From positions 442,017 to 506,016 of the forward strand of contig NZ_JAAWWP010000002.1 of the NCBI RefSeq assembly GCF_012273655.1: DNA of 64,000 nucleotides, read 5' to 3'. The DNA is from Streptomyces physcomitrii (GTDB taxonomy: Bacteria > Actinomycetota > Actinomycetes > Streptomycetales > Streptomycetaceae). Position 1 is the stretch's first letter. The number at the start of each line of letters is the position of its first letter. Below are positions 20,643 to 32,000 of the stretch, piece after piece. The notes beneath the pieces are model-generated. The model had not been told where the DNA came from and did no database searches. It saw nothing but the letters and a program-made list of their open reading frames with translations. A program made the translations under genes and the position numbers.

Positions 20643-21295
20643 CAGGCCTCGCTCCCTTCGGTCTGGTCAGCCTTCTGCGGGCCGGACACGAAGGACTCCA
20701 GAGCGGCCTGGGTGAAGACCACGTCGTCGGAGCGCATCACGTCGTACGTGTTCAGCTGGCCCGGCTCCAGGATGTGCACCTGGGGCAGGTTGCGGGCGGA
20801 CAGCCACGCGGCCTCGTCCGCACGCTCGACGACCAGGAGCAGGTTCTTGCGCTCCGAGATCTTGCCGAACAGGGACTTCGCGGCCTTGGTGGAGATGTCG
20901 CCGTCGACCACGCCGGAGACGACGTGGATGCGGCTGTTGCGCGCCCGGTCGGTGAGGGCACCGCGCAGGGCGGCGGCCTTCATCTTCTTCGGGGTCCGCT
21001 GCGAGTAGTCACGCGGCACGGGGCCGTGGACGACGCCACCGCCGGCGAACTGCGGCGCACGGGTCGAGCCCTGACGCGCGCGGCCGGTGCCCTTCTGGCG
21101 GTAGGGCTTCTTGCCACCACCGCGGACCTCGCCACGGGTCTTGGTCTTGTGCGTGCCCTGGCGGGCAGCGGCCAGCTGGGCGACGACGACCTGGTGGATC
21201 AGCGGGATGCTGACCTTCGCGTCGAAGATCTCCGCGGGGAGCTCGACGGTCCCGGCCTTGTCGCCTGCCGGCGAAAGGATGTCAACAGTGCTCAT
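20642..21295 (-). CDS. rplD: 50S ribosomal protein L4
   Basis: Exit-tunnel protein, in E. coli the autogenous repressor of the S10 operon. From the ATG at 21295 ([15 protein letters not shown]) it is 217 aa, with the tunnel loop [18 protein letters not shown] and [11 protein letters not shown]. The longer in-frame extension upstream overlaps rplC and was rejected. Confidence 0.97.
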   Translation of the reverse strand: MSTVDILSPAGDKAGTVELPAEIFDAKVSIPLIHQVVVAQLAAARQGTHKTKTRGEVRGGGKKPYRQKGTGRARQGSTRAPQFAGGGVVHGPVPRDYSQRTPKKMKAAALRGALTDRARNSRIHVVSGVVDGDISTKAAKSLFGKISERKNLLLVVERADEAAWLSARNLPQVHILEPGQLNTYDVMRSDDVVFTQAALESFVSGPQKADQTEGSEA

Positions 21296-21302
21296 CGTTA
21301 CC

Positions 21303-21947
21303 TCAGGCCCCCTTGGCCGCGGTGCGGACCAGGACGAGGCCGCCGTTCGGACCGGGAACCGCGCCCTTGATGAGCAGCAGACCCTTCTCCGCGTCAACGG
21401 CGTGGACGGTCAGGTTCTGGGTGGTGACCCGCTCGTTGCCCATGCGGCCCGCCATGCGCAGGCCCTTGAACACGCGGCCCGGGGTGGCGCAGCCGCCGAT
21501 GGAACCGGGCGAGCGGTGCTTGCGCTGGGTGCCGTGACCGGCGCCGAGGCCCTTGAAGTTGTGACGCTTCATGACACCGGCGAAGCCCTTGCCCTTGCTC
21601 TTGCCGGTCACGTCGACCTTGAGGCCGGCCTCGAAGGTCTCGGCGGTCAGCTCCTGGCCGAGGGTGTACTCGCCGGCGTCGGCGGTACGGATCTCGACGA
21701 GGTGGCGACGGGGGGTGACGTCGGCCTTGGCGAAGTGGCCCTTGAGGGGCTTGTTCACCTTGCGCGGGTCGATCTCGCCGAAGGCGATCTGGACCGACTC
21801 GTAGCCGTCACTGTCATTCGTACGGACCTGGGTAACGACACAGGGCCCGGCCTTGACCACGGTCACCGGGACGACACGGTTGTTCTCGTCCCAGACCTGG
21901 GTCATGCCGAGCTTCTCGCCCAGGATGCCCTTGATCTGCTTGGTCAT
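21303..21947 (-). CDS. rplC: 50S ribosomal protein L3
   Basis: Early-assembly protein reaching the peptidyl-transferase centre. It has 214 aa with [22 protein letters not shown] at the start and [26 protein letters not shown] in the extended loop. It is the second gene of the S10 operon, 14 nt after rpsJ. Confidence 0.97.
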   Translation of the reverse strand: MTKQIKGILGEKLGMTQVWDENNRVVPVTVVKAGPCVVTQVRTNDSDGYESVQIAFGEIDPRKVNKPLKGHFAKADVTPRRHLVEIRTADAGEYTLGQELTAETFEAGLKVDVTGKSKGKGFAGVMKRHNFKGLGAGHGTQRKHRSPGSIGGCATPGRVFKGLRMAGRMGNERVTTQNLTVHAVDAEKGLLLIKGAVPGPNGGLVLVRTAAKGA

Positions 21948-21961
21948 CTCTTCCGCGCCTC

Positions 21962-22270
21962 TCAGAGCTTGATCTCGATGTCGACGCCGGCCGGAAGGTC
22001 CAGGCGCATCAGCGAGTCAACGGTCTTGGGCGTCGGGTCGAGGATGTCGATCAGGCGCTTGTGCGTACGCATCTCGAAGTGCTCGCGCGCGTCCTTGTAC
22101 TTGTGCGGCGACTTGATGACGCAGTACACGTTCTTCTCAGTGGGCAGCGGCACCGGGCCCGCGACCGACGCACCAGTACGCGTCACCGTCTCGACGATCT
22201 TCTTCGCCGAGGAGTCGATGACCTCGTGGTCGTAGGCCTTGAGCCGGATGCGGATCTTCTGTCCCGCCAT
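21962..22270 (-). CDS. rpsJ: 30S ribosomal protein S10
   Basis: Small-subunit protein and NusB partner (NusE) in antitermination. From the ATG at 22270 it is 102 aa ([19 protein letters not shown] ... [11 protein letters not shown]). An upstream in-frame extension is non-coding by composition. It is the first gene of the S10 operon, preceded by a long leader. Confidence 0.98.
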   Translation of the reverse strand: MAGQKIRIRLKAYDHEVIDSSAKKIVETVTRTGASVAGPVPLPTEKNVYCVIKSPHKYKDAREHFEMRTHKRLIDILDPTPKTVDSLMRLDLPAGVDIEIKL

Positions 22271-22703
22271 GGCTACTTCGTAGTCCTGTCTCTCGTCAAC
22301 GCTCTGGAACCCGGGGGCTTTCCTGCGGCCCCTCCTCCGACCCACGCGGTCGGGCGTGTCGCGCTCCACCTGAAAGGGATGCCCAGAAGGCCTTCCCTGC
22401 CGAGGGATCGCGATCGACGACCGCGGAACCGGGGGTGAGACACCCACCGGGCGCCCTGGCCGAGGAACCCCACCGCACTTCCCGAAAGATTCCCGTACGT
22501 CCGCCCCAGCGCTGCCCACAGGACCGAGGTCCTGCAAAGAACTGGCAGTTGGGACGACGAGTACTGTGGGACTCGCTTCCGGTCCTCCCGGCGGGAGGCG
22601 CGCAGCATCGGCACTCAACCGAGCAACCCCGATAGTTTGCCATACGGGACAGGGCCCTGGCCAATCGGGTCGTAAACCCTACCCCGGGGGGCGCGAGTTT
22701 CAA
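22271..22703 (-). promoter_or_regulatory. rpsJ (S10 operon) leader and promoter region
   Basis: Region of ~430 bp without a gene that I can support. Candidate promoter on the minus strand: TTGAAA (22698-22703), 16-nt spacer, TAGGGT (22676-22681). Downstream are a 16-nt palindrome CAGGACCGAGGTCCTG (22519-22534) and a 25-nt hairpin element (22337-22361) that recurs upstream of rpsL. The leader would be ~400 nt, long enough for structured regulation. Confidence 0.5.
22337..22361 (-). promoter_or_regulatory. Leader hairpin motif shared with rpsL
   Basis: Minus-strand RNA contains the hairpin CCGACC-GCGTG-GGTCGG preceded by CGACACGC. The same 25 nt, with one substitution, occurs at 27302-27326 before rpsL. 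Here it ends 67 nt upstream of the rpsJ start. Confidence 0.6.
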
Positions 22704-22796
22704 ACGCACGCCGGGCGCACGGGCCCGTCGACCCGGAGCGGGCCGCGCCCCTTTCCCGCGCAGGGCGCGAACAGGCGAAAGAGTGCGGACAGGCGA

Positions 22797-22843
22797 AAGG
22801 GCCCGTACGGCACCGCGGTCTCCCACGGTCCGTACGGGCCCTT
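22797..22843 (-). terminator. Terminator of tuf
   Basis: A perfect 14-bp inverted repeat AAGGGCCCGTACGG (22797-22810) with CCGTACGGGCCCTT (22830-22843) lies ~50 nt after the tuf stop. It separates the str unit from the S10 leader. Confidence 0.8.
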
Positions 22844-22894
22844 CCCGGTTGCTCGGCGAGCTACCAGGCACTCAGGCCAACAGGCAAGCGGAGC

Positions 22895-24088
<1,194 letters not shown>

Positions 24089-24166
24089 TGGGGTCCTCCT
24101 GTGGAGTGGTTCTGAACGCCTTGCTTCATCGGCGCCAGGTGATCTTTGCTGGAAAGTCCGGGCCCG

Positions 24167-24200
24167 GGGGCATTCCTCCGCTGTTGCGGCGGAATGCCCC
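24167..24200 (-). terminator. Hairpin between fusA and tuf
   Basis: A 15-bp inverted repeat (24167-24181 with 24186-24200, one mismatch, TGTT loop) begins 43 nt after the fusA stop. It could partly terminate the rpsL-rpsG-fusA transcript or protect processed ends. A TTGACT hexamer lies upstream on the minus strand, without a convincing -10. Confidence 0.5.
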
Positions 24201-24242
24201 GGAAGGCTCCGGAGTCAAGCCTAAAGCGTGAACTCGGCTGAG

Positions 24243-26369
<2,127 letters not shown>

Positions 26370-26408
26370 AAGGCTTCAGTCTTCTCTCGGTCTCGATGTG
26401 GGTAGCGA

Positions 26409-26879
26409 CTACCAGCGGTAGTGCGCGAAGGCCTTGTTGGACTCGGCCATCTTGTGCGTGTCCTCGCGCTTCTTCACGGCCGCACCGAGGCCGTTCGAGG
26501 CGTCGAGAAGCTCGTTGAGCAGACGCTCGGTCATGGTCTTCTCGCGACGGGCGCGGGAGTAACCGACCAGCCAGCGCAGCGCCAGGGTGTTGGCGCGGCC
26601 GGGCTTGACCTCGACCGGCACCTGGTAGGTGGCGCCACCGACACGGCGGGACTTGACCTCGAGGGTCGGCTTGATGTTCTCGAGCGCGCGCTTGAGAGTG
26701 ATGACCGGGTCGTTGCCGGTCTTCTCGCGCAGGCCCTCCATGGCGCCGTAGACGATGCGCTCGGCGGTGGAGCGCTTTCCGTTCAGCAGCACCTTGTTGA
26801 TGAGGGAGGTCACCAGAGGAGAACCGTAGACCGGGTCGATGATGACCGGGCGCTTCGGGGCGGGGCCCTTACGAGGCAT
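26409..26879 (-). CDS. rpsG: 30S ribosomal protein S7
   Basis: Head-assembly 16S-binding protein of 156 aa ([20 protein letters not shown] ... [17 protein letters not shown]). In E. coli S7 represses the str operon. It starts 2 nt after the rpsL stop. Confidence 0.97.
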   Translation of the reverse strand: MPRKGPAPKRPVIIDPVYGSPLVTSLINKVLLNGKRSTAERIVYGAMEGLREKTGNDPVITLKRALENIKPTLEVKSRRVGGATYQVPVEVKPGRANTLALRWLVGYSRARREKTMTERLLNELLDASNGLGAAVKKREDTHKMAESNKAFAHYRW

Positions 26880-26881
26880 TC

Positions 26882-27253
26882 TTACTTCTCCTTCTTGGCG
26901 CCGTAGCGGCTGCGGGCCTGCTTGCGGTTCTTGACACCCTGGGTGTCGAGCGAGCCGCGGATGATCTTGTAGCGAACACCCGGCAGGTCCTTCACACGGC
27001 CGCCGCGCACGAGCACGATGGAGTGCTCCTGCAGGTTGTGTCCCTCACCCGGGATGTAGGCCGTGACCTCGATGCCGGAGGTCAGACGCACACGCGCGAC
27101 CTTCCGCAGCGCCGAGTTCGGCTTCTTGGGGGTGGTGGTGAACACACGCGTGCAGACGCCGCGACGCTGGGGGGAACCCTCGAGTGCGGGCGTCTTGTTC
27201 TTCTCGACCTTGTCCTGCCGGCCCTTGCGGACCAGCTGCTGGATCGTAGGCAC
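26882..27253 (-). CDS. rpsL: 30S ribosomal protein S12
   Basis: Decoding-centre protein, 123 aa. The residues mutated in streptomycin resistance are wild type: the lysine in [12 protein letters not shown] and the lysine in [12 protein letters not shown]. It is the first gene of the str operon, after a ~187-nt leader from the promoter at 27447-27475. Confidence 0.98.
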   Translation of the reverse strand: MPTIQQLVRKGRQDKVEKNKTPALEGSPQRRGVCTRVFTTTPKKPNSALRKVARVRLTSGIEVTAYIPGEGHNLQEHSIVLVRGGRVKDLPGVRYKIIRGSLDTQGVKNRKQARSRYGAKKEK

Positions 27254-27301
27254 TACTTCTCCGGTTTCTGTGTGCCGATGTGAAGCTAACCTGGAACGTC
27301 A

Positions 27302-27326
27302 CCGACCCACGCGGTCGGGTGTGTCG
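27302..27326 (-). promoter_or_regulatory. Leader hairpin motif shared with rpsJ
   Basis: The same CGACAC(A)CCCGACC-GCGTG-GGTCGG hairpin as at 22337-22361, ending 49 nt upstream of rpsL and within its transcribed leader. Confidence 0.6.
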
Positions 27327-27446
27327 AATGCTGCAGACTCCCGCCGCCAGGCAGGAAGAAGCGCAGATCGCGGTGTGGCCAATGACGGCGCCCGTACGGC
27401 AGAAGACACGCACGAGGGCCAGGGCACACCCCAGGCACAAGGTCTG

Positions 27447-27475
27447 AGCGTAACGGGGTTGGCCAGCGGGGTCAA
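27447..27475 (-). promoter_or_regulatory. rpsL (str operon) promoter
   Basis: On the minus strand, TTGACC (27470-27475), a 17-nt spacer and TACGCT (27447-27452) make a strong housekeeping promoter. Nothing gene-like is visible in the rest of 27254-27642. Confidence 0.7.
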
Positions 27476-27642
27476 AAGCGATACGCACCAGGGGGCGATC
27501 ACCGCCCCGGCCCGAACCGAGGGACACGGGTCACGCCCGCGGGCCTCCCGCCCACCTCGAACGAGCCGCCGCCCCGCAGGACCCGCCCGTCCCCGCAGAG
27601 TGCCGGAGGCTCGGCACCCCGCCTCGGCCTACCGCAGCAGGG

Positions 27643-28467
27643 TCAGGCGAGGAGCCCGCGGTCGGTCGTACGCCGACTTGATTGCGCGCTCTTGACATGA
27701 GCCTGCTGAAATTCAAGGAAGTAGGCGAAATGTTCAGGATCGACAAGAACATCGAGCCGCTCGCCGATCTCTCGCGTCTCGGCTTCGGCCAGTGGCGCGG
27801 CCTCGGACACCGCGCCCGGGTCCAGCGCGCCGAACCTGGCAGGGATGACGTCTCTCATTGAGTCCGGAATCTCGTACAGCCGTCTGAGGTTCGCGGTGGT
27901 GCGGTCGAACGCCAAGAAGACCCAGCCGTCCTGGAGCGGGGGCCGGAGACGTTCCGGTGCGTACCGTCGGCTCTCGTGCAGCCTTCTCGTCGCAGCGCGG
28001 GCCGCTTCCATGTCCGGAGGCGGCGGGGGCGGCTGCTGGATCCGGTCGCGGTCCAGGACGAGCCACACCTCCTCGTCCTCCGTGGTCACGCCGCACATGA
28101 CGCTCCCGTCGAGGGCCATGGTGACGAACTCCGCATGCCCGGGCTTTCCATGGTTTCCGGTCAGGTTCTCGGCAAGGCGCACCTCACCGCACAGCCTGAC
28201 GGGGACCCAGGGGCCGTCCATGGGGGTCGCGATCAGAAAGCGGCCCGCTCCGTCGACGACATCGTGTTCGCGAGCCAGACGCAGCCAGGCCTCATCGACG
28301 CGGTCACTCAGATCGGCCGCCGCGAGGGGAACGACCGCGGCGGGGTCGGTTCCGCCGAAGGTGATGCCCACTGCTTGGCGCGCCGCGGGAAGCGTGGCCG
28401 GCACCTGCCCTTCCACGACCTCCAGGCCGCAGCGGCCGAAAAGTTCCCTGCCTTTCATTTCGCTCAT
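27643..28467 (-). CDS. Unrecognised protein downstream of Rhs toxin island
   Basis: Not recognised. It is a 274-aa soluble protein with no signal peptide or membrane helix. Features are a central six-proline run (residues ~150), a preceding segment GHAEFVTMALDGSVMCGVTTEDEEVWLVLD with the alternating hydrophobic pattern of a beta-sheet domain, and a C-terminal half rich in Arg/Glu helices (RRLYEIPDSMRDVIPARFG). It lies 300 bp beyond the toxin/immunity pair on the same strand, before the divergent-free str leader. A SUKH-like or other immunity role is possible from context only. Confidence 0.7.
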   Translation of the reverse strand: MSEMKGRELFGRCGLEVVEGQVPATLPAARQAVGITFGGTDPAAVVPLAAADLSDRVDEAWLRLAREHDVVDGAGRFLIATPMDGPWVPVRLCGEVRLAENLTGNHGKPGHAEFVTMALDGSVMCGVTTEDEEVWLVLDRDRIQQPPPPPPDMEAARAATRRLHESRRYAPERLRPPLQDGWVFLAFDRTTANLRRLYEIPDSMRDVIPARFGALDPGAVSEAAPLAEAETREIGERLDVLVDPEHFAYFLEFQQAHVKSAQSSRRTTDRGLLA

Positions 28468-28489
28468 TCAGGGGCACACCTTTTCATCC

Positions 28490-28669
28490 TTAACCCGTGC
28501 CGGGCACCGTACGGACAGCCACAAGACCCATGGCCGACTCATCATCCAGGTTTCTGACGAACCACCGCCCGGGTGTTGCTGCTGCGGAGATCTCTTCAAT
28601 AGTCGCCAACTCTTCTTCGGAAACCTCTTCCGAAGACAAACTTTTCAACCCTTCTCGCTTCACCACCAC
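28490..28669 (-). pseudogene. Short remnant-like ORF (ATPGRWFVRNLDDE family)
   Basis: A 59-codon frame starting with three GTG codons (28669, 28666, 28663) and ending TAA at 28490. The peptide has an acidic helix (SSEEVSEEELATIEEISAAATPG) followed by RWFVRNLDDESAMGLVAV. From memory this resembles the N-terminal part of longer actinobacterial hypothetical proteins of the ATPGPWFVR type; here the frame stops right after that block. There is no clear ribosome site. It is either a truncated gene or a very small protein. Confidence 0.4.
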
Positions 28670-28767
28670 TCAACAAGGACACCCAGTAACGCTCGGTCGG
28701 ATACCCTAACCTCTCCGCAGTCACAAGCGAATGCCACGTTATAAGCGAACACCCTGCTCGGGCCCGA

Positions 28768-29070
28768 TCAGCCCTCACTGCCCACGGACTTCAACATGGT
28801 TCCCGGCGTCAACCATTCGGCCGCCAACCCTTTTACGGTGACTCTCCCTGAATGGACAGTGTCCAACTGCTCCACGCTCTTGCCATACCACTCGATCTTT
28901 TCCAACGTGAGGTGCGCCGAAATATCTTCGACTTCTACGAGCGAAGGGTCGACTCGGAACGACATACCCAGCAGGGCCGTTCCTTCGAGGCAACGCACGA
29001 CGCAGATTTTTGTGTTCTGCTCGTGAGGCGGGAACACGTCCAGGATGCTCAGAGTGACGCTCTCAGGCAC
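28768..29070 (-). CDS. Putative immunity protein for the Rhs toxin
   Basis: A 100-aa acidic, soluble protein (VPESVTLSILDVFPPHEQNTK ...) with no recognised family. It begins at GTG 29070 inside the last 8 nt of the toxin gene, with GAGGAGG 9 nt upstream, so the two are translationally coupled. A small uncharacterised gene overlapping the 3' end of an Rhs toxin is the classic arrangement of a cognate immunity gene; the function is inferred from position, not sequence. Confidence 0.7.
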   Translation of the reverse strand: MPESVTLSILDVFPPHEQNTKICVVRCLEGTALLGMSFRVDPSLVEVEDISAHLTLEKIEWYGKSVEQLDTVHSGRVTVKGLAAEWLTPGTMLKSVGSEG

Positions 29071-32000
29071 GCTTATGGGCCTCCTCTACAAATCGTGCAA
29101 CCTGCTGAGGTGAAAGTTTCGGAACATCGTATTCCAGCAACGGATCAATGTCACCTTTGTCGACTCGCCGTGGCACGCTGATCCCCATCTCTGAGAGTAT
29201 CTCTCTCGCGGTCGACGAAGGAATTTGCGCGGAAGCGCGAGACGAAAGCTCAGCAGGAGACAGCTCGACTGGCCACTCCGCTTCGCGTGCAATATACCCT
29301 TCATGCACGGGAACTCCATCCAGTGCGCGGCGTGGATATATTTCCACGACGGCGTCTCCGTACCTCTCGGATTGGGTAGCGAATACTGTAGCGACTCCGG
29401 GGTCTGACGATGTGGGCGTAATACCGTGCCGTTGCACACCGGGGCTCCCCTCAAACCCTCGAGTAGTTCCACGGAATAGATGCTCCGGGCATGGAGACAA
29501 ACCGAAAGGGTCAGTCCAGGTGTGCGGATTACGGACGTAAACGGCTGGATTAGGGCCCGGGGCGAGACCGAGTGGATCTATTGCCGTATAGCGCGCGGTT
29601 TCGGGGTCGTAATGACGGAAGTAGTTGTAGTGAAGTCCCGTTTCGGGGTCAAAGTATTGACCGGGAAAGCGTAGGGGTGTGTAAGCCTGGCTCTCCGTTT
29701 CCCAGGCAGTAGCACCCCACAGGGTGCTGCGGGCACGCCACGCAATTTCGCCCCGTTCGTCCACGAGTTCGCTGGGGGCACCGACCAAGTCGGTGACAAT
29801 GGCATAAAAGCGGGAGTCGATGACTTCTTGCGGTGCGTCCGCCGCGGTGATGCGTTCAGTCTGGGCCAGGGGACGGGAGCCGTGGTAATCCCAAGTGACG
29901 ATGACGGTGTCGGGTTGATCCACAGACTCGGTAGTCTGCTCACACAGGGTTGTACCGTCCCAGGTGAAGTGGACACGCTCAGCGAAGGTCTCTCCGTCTT
30001 CGGACAGACGAATCTTATTCGTGCGGCGTCCCAGAGGATCGTAGGTGTAGCGCCAACAGGTCCCGTCCGGGGTGGTCACCTGGACGAGGCGATCCTCGGC
30101 GTCCCACTCATAGCGCCAAGTGTCCGGCTTGCGGGACAGCCGGGCCTTCTGGCGCAGAATGGTGCGGCCGGCGGCATCGTATTCATAGCGGATGTTGCCC
30201 GCACGCCGGATTCGGGTGCCCTCGTATACGCGCTCGCCTATCGCCTCTTGGCCGGGAAGCGCCGCAGGCCAGGATGCCGAAGCCTGGTTGCCTGCCGCGT
30301 CGTATGCGTAGGTCTCCGTCCAGTTCGCCGCATGCACCGCCGTCACTCGGCCCGCTGGATCCAGGTCGAAGCTGCGAGATCCAGCAAGGAGGTCTTCGAG
30401 ACCGATGAGGTTGCCGTCGGCCCGATACGTGTACTCCCGGCTCTGGATCGCGCGTCCATCGCGGGCCGTCACGGACTGCGTCGTCAGTCGGCCGAGAACG
30501 TCGAAGGTCTGCTCCAACGCGACGGTCTCGCCGATTCGGCGAGCGATCTCGCGCCCCGAGGTGTCGTATGTGAAGTCGATGGTGTGCCCGGATGCCACCA
30601 TCTGCGCCTGATGTCCGTCGGGGCCATAACTCCAGCTTGTAGTTGCCCCAGTTGGTGTTCGACGACCGGCTGGGCGACCCAACTCGTCGTAGAAATACGT
30701 CACTTCACGGCCATCGACCATCTCCGATGTGAGACGTCCGGACGAGTCTCGCAACAGCGCCAGTGTGGCGCCTCCAGGACCAGTCGCCTGCGTCATCCGG
30801 CCCATCGTGTCGTAGGCGTAAGCCGTCACTTGGCCTACTGCGGCTTTGCGGACTACTTGGCCCATGGCGTTACGTTCGAATGAGATGCTCTGGCCGATCG
30901 GATTCGTACGGGAAGTCAACCGGCTCGCGTCGTCGTACGCATACGTGAGCTGCCGCTCGTCGAAGTCTGTCTCGGCGATCAGACGTCCAGCCGGGTCGTA
31001 CAAGTAGCCCCAGCTCAGACCCTGCGGGTTTTGGACCTCACGCAGACGGAGTTCTGAATCGTAGGAGAACTCATAGCGCGCACCGTCTGGGTCAGTACGT
31101 GCTGACAAGGTGTCGAATTGCGCGTACTCGAATTGTGCGACGCCGCCATTCGCATCTGTATGGCGGATGCAGTTGCCTTCTCCGTCGTACAACCAAGACT
31201 CCTCTGAGCCGTCGGCTGCTGCACGGAGCATGGGCTTACCCTCCACAGTCCATTCGAGAGAAGTCCTTGCGCCGAGCCCGTCGGTGATGACTACGGGGCG
31301 GCCGAAAGGGTCGCGCTCCCATCGAGTACATGAGCCGTGGGGATCCGTGACTTCGATCGGCAAGCCGGCTTCGTCGGTGCGTATCGACGTGGTGCGGCCG
31401 AGTGCGTTGATGACGGAGACGAGGCGGCCGCCTTCGGAGAAAGCAAAACGGGTCGTGTGACCGGATGTGTCAGTGACAGCGAGGGGATTGCCCTCCGGCG
31501 AGTACTCCCTCACGCTGACCGTCCCATCCGGGTTGGTCATCCGGGTTGGCAGGCCCAGGTCGTTGTATTCAGCGACGAACTCGGCTCCGTCAGGCCGTAC
31601 GACCCGTGTGACGTTGCCCTGATCATCGTAGAGGTACCGCATAGCGTGACCCAACGGGTCTGTGACTGCGATGAGTTGGAGGTTCCCGTCCCATTCCCGC
31701 AGCGTGAGGTTGCCCAGGGGGTCGGTTTCACGTATCAGGCGGCAGTACTCGTTGTGCTCGTACACACGCGTATGGCCGAGGGAGTCGGTTACGCGGGTAG
31801 TGAGCGTCATCTCGTCGTAGGTGAGGGTGGAAGCCAGAACGTCGTTGGTGCCGCCGGTTTCGATGACGCGGCCGCAGGCGTCGTACAGGTACCAGTAGGT
31901 GGTGCCGTTCCGGTCCGTCCATGACGTGATGCGCCCTTCCCTGTCGTAGGTGTAACGCAGCGCAAGTCCAGAGGAGTTGATCTCTCCGACGAGTTGTCCG

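Noticed and set aside
22624..22665. Second rpsJ promoter (TTGGCC ... AACTAT).
   Set aside because: Spacing between hexamers is 14 or 21 nt depending on which -10 is used, outside the normal range.
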